From the NCBI GenBank assembly GCA_052174455.1, contig JBQMRP010000004.1:496001-560000 (forward strand): a stretch of 64,000 bases of DNA, written 5' to 3'. The stretch comes from Arsenophonus sp052174455. Its GTDB lineage: Bacteria > Pseudomonadota > Gammaproteobacteria > Enterobacterales > Enterobacteriaceae. The translations under genes were made by a program, and so were the position numbers. The notes below the pieces were generated by a model, which saw only the letters and a list, made by a program, of their open reading frames with translations, ran no database searches and was not told where the DNA came from. Shown piece after piece: positions 61,972-64,000 of this stretch; within the stretch, counting starts at the first letter, position 1, and each line of letters opens with the position of its first letter.

Positions 61972-62417
61972 CATATCTTAATTTGTGTATTGCGAGAGGA
62001 GTTTCCTTAGAAACTTGATCAAGATTCAAGTCCCGAAAAAATTGCAGAACGCTTAAATAAATCGGTAGATAATGTTATCCAGATGTGTTGCTGCTAAATA
62101 AACGGATTTATTTTGTTAATACTCTGATCGCTCCTAATTTAGATAAAGCATTACTTGCTATATTATATAATTATAATCATTTAAAAGTAGAAAGGGAACT
62201 ATCCATATTAACAAGTATGAAAGAAAGAATTATTAAATCCCTGGTTGAACTTTATAAAATAACGTTAAGTGTTATCTAGCCGTTTTATTTTATTAGGTTA
62301 TGAATCGGAAACGTTAGGAGGTAGAGCGAGAGATTGTCATTTATAGAAGAGAATTCATTAGATACAGCTTGAAGTCTTTCGCCTATTAAAAGATATTTTC
62401 ATAATCAAGATCTTAGT
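61972..62417 (+). pseudogene. rpoS: rpoS (stationary-phase sigma factor) pseudogene, C-terminal half
   Basis: RpoS is the general stress and stationary-phase sigma factor. Across frames the plus strand reads LNLCIARGVSLE (family LNVYLRTARELSHKL), SSPEKIAERLNKSVDNVIQM (family [20 protein letters not shown]), LNKRIYFVNTLIAPNLDKAL (family [20 protein letters not shown]), SMKERIIKSLVEL (family DMKQSIVKWLFEL), LLGYESETL (family LLGYEAATL) and IQLEVFRLLKDIF (family IQVEGLRRLREIL). Regions 1-2 are absent, the middle is frame-shifted and the C-terminus ends at an IS256-type copy. The 64-codon frame at 62085-62279 is part of it. Position after nlpD confirms the identity. Confidence 0.88.
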
Positions 62418-63845
62418 GAGTTATTATCAAATCTAATATAAAAGGTTAGGGTGTTACGCTACCCTCTTATTATTTATAAATCTGTTTTCATTTTTAAATT
62501 GAATGTTGTTTACTAGCAGGCTTAAAAGATCAAATCCCTTAACAGGTTGCAGTTTTTTTAGTAGATGGAAGTAGTTTAAATACCGATAAAAGGATTGTTG
62601 TTATTAAACTATAATTTTTCGTGCCTTAGTTTCGTAGTCTCAGTGTCACAAAAATGTGATTTAATCGGATTTGTCGTTCTTATTGATGCTCAGTACGACT
62701 GACTGACAAGAAGTTCGTAGAATGCCAGCTATTCTTCTCCCTCTTTCTTCTAGCTTCTTCATCGCTGCAGGATGCAACTTCGCAAAACCTTGCCAACAAA
62801 ATATCAAGGGCTTTATCAGCGATATTACAGATCTGTGCTAGCCAATACCTCTCTCCTCCCCTCAATCTCATCTTAAGTTTTAGTTGCGTCTTTTAGGAGT
62901 GAAACCAGCACATCAGGTATTTTATCTACCCTCTACCAAATAACATTTGTACTGCGTGCTAGAAATATCTTTGGCTATTGCATTCTAAAATCAATAGCAC
63001 CACGTCTTTTATAATAAGCCTGAGAGATACGGTTAAACCATACGTGCTTACAAACATTCAGAAGTTTAGTCAATTCGCTTCTAATTCTTGATAAGAATCT
63101 TCGAGTGTAACAAGTTTCTTATATCCATGATGAGTAATCTTAATACTAACTAGTAGGAAAAGGCGATTAGTTTGCTTGACAGGTCAGTCTTTATGCCATC
63201 AGCATAAAATAAACGTAGGTGTATCACTTAAATCAGGAAGGGGTGGGTACCGGTAATCCCTGCTTACACTTTTTAAGTTATCGCTATTTCAATTTACTGA
63301 TGGTAATGAAGGGAAGGTCATGTATTTTTCAAGGTAAGTGCGCTTATAGCTTCGTGAAAACCACCGTTGGTATGCTTTACAGGTACATGCAACCCATGGT
63401 AGCAGCTCTTCGCCGATTTTTCATACGCTTCAGATAAAGGTAGTAATAATGAGTCATTGAAGCATATTTCATCGCTGGTTTACGCCCATACACCACTCTC
63501 TTAAGAGCTTTAATCTTAATATCGCTAATAGCAGTTTATATGGTTCATTATAGTAAATAACCGTTACGCTCGACAGTATGGACGCTAGTTAACAAGGTTA
63601 ACATTTTGTATCTTATTGCAGCATGGTTTCTAACTGCTTATTTTCAACAGTAGTGCCTAATTTATTTACTACCATTACGGATAAATTTATTGAAGATATT
63701 ATAGGTAATATATAGTATTGCGAATACTTCTAAGATAAACTTTTATGGCATATTATCTCTCTGTTGTTAAAATCATCCACTAAATTAATCAGAAGAGTTA
63801 CGCCACCATTTCTGAAACTCCATGCACCAGAAATGAGCATAACTC
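62418..63845 (-). mobile_element. IS256-type element relic
   Basis: This is a full-length (1428 bp) dead copy with well-kept ends, GAGTTATT at 62418 and GCATAACTC ending at 63845. All parts align with the other minus copies. Short frames at 62680-62871 and 63219-63437 are by-products. Its left end cuts off the rpoS C-terminus. Confidence 0.8.
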
Positions 63846-63859
63846 TATTTTGAGCCGAT

Positions 63860-64000
63860 GTTATATGTCGTTCTATTAGGTAAGGTGATCGCCTTTGTCT
63901 TCTGTGATTATGTTGGTGTCATTCCTACCTCATGGACGTAAGGAGTTCATTACGCTTGAAGATATTTATAAAGAGTTAGAAGGGGGGTATTAGTAGTGAA
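63860..64000 (+). mobile_element. IS256-type relic fragment at the window end
   Basis: The plus strand from about 63860 aligns with 15140-15240, the catalytic-domain part of the IS256-type gene (shared 'CATGGACGTAAGGAG', family HGRKELIAIE). Its 5' part is missing because it abuts the 5' end of the opposite-strand copy. It continues beyond the window. Confidence 0.65.

Noticed and set aside
62085..62279. 64-codon open frame that could pass for a small gene
   Set aside because: Its residues align with the middle of RpoS (LNKRI, DKAL, SMKERIIKSLVEL); it is a piece of the rpoS pseudogene.
1..64000. CRISPR array or toxin-antitoxin or defence island
   Set aside because: The repeats are long, dispersed and transposase-derived; no short regularly spaced repeats and no defence-gene motifs were seen.

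Overview
The window reads as a piece of a strongly decayed, AT-rich genome of a gammaproteobacterium of the Enterobacterales. All intact proteins align by eye with E. coli counterparts, and gene order is that of the E. coli lolCDE-mfd-ndh, lpoB-hinT-tatD-holB-tmk-mltG-pabC-fab-plsX-rpmF-rluC-rne and surE-pcm-nlpD-rpoS regions. The 24 convincing intact genes fill only about 25 kb of 64 kb (roughly 39 %). Nearly all the rest is recognisable wreckage: insertion sequences, a Mu-like prophage and former host genes. This is the pattern of a host-restricted insect symbiont in mid-decay (Sodalis-allied or Serratia symbiotica-like). The exact genus is an inference I cannot confirm.

Layout. 1-1.2 kb: an IS256-type relic and a broken cobB. 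1.3-8.1 kb: lolE, lolD, lolC (minus) diverging from mfd (plus). 8.1-10.5 kb: an IS481-type relic split by an IS256-type relic. 10.6-11.9 kb: ndh. 12-16 kb: IS1595-, IS91-, IS481- and IS256-type relics. 16.7-22.1 kb: lpoB, hinT, tatD, holB, tmk, mltG, pabC on the minus strand. 22.4-26.8 kb: an IS256/IS91 cluster that destroyed fabF. 26.9-31.2 kb: acpP, fabG, fabD, fabH, plsX, rpmF. 31.2-32.4 kb: eroded yceD and maf-2 (yceF). 32.5-37.2 kb: rluC and a full-length rne. 37.5-42.5 kb: an IS256-type relic, an unassigned stretch and plaP. 43-57.4 kb: no intact gene. It holds a Mu-like transposase A / ATPase B / DUF3164 remnant plus relics of all four IS families. 58.3-60.9 kb: surE, pcm, nlpD. 61-64 kb: an IS1595-type relic, the C-terminal half of a dead rpoS, and two IS256-type relics.

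How the genes work together. The retained set covers lipoprotein sorting (LolCDE), transcription-coupled repair (Mfd), respiration (NDH-2), peptidoglycan control (LpoB, MltG, NlpD), DNA replication and dTTP supply (HolB, Tmk), folate (PabC), fatty-acid and phospholipid initiation (AcpP, FabG, FabD, FabH, PlsX), ribosome and RNA metabolism (L32, RluC, RNase E), polyamine uptake (PlaP) and damage repair (SurE, Pcm). What was lost is regulatory or redundant: rpoS, cobB, fabF, yceD, maf-2 and probably thiK.

Main result of the hunt. The long 'non-coding' stretches are not random spacer. They resolve into four IS families (IS256, IS481, IS91-like, IS1595-like), each present several times, all broken and in places nested. 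Two nested insertions still show short target duplications. The IS expansion was therefore followed by a long inactive period. No CRISPR array, tRNA, rRNA or novel intact multi-gene system was found.
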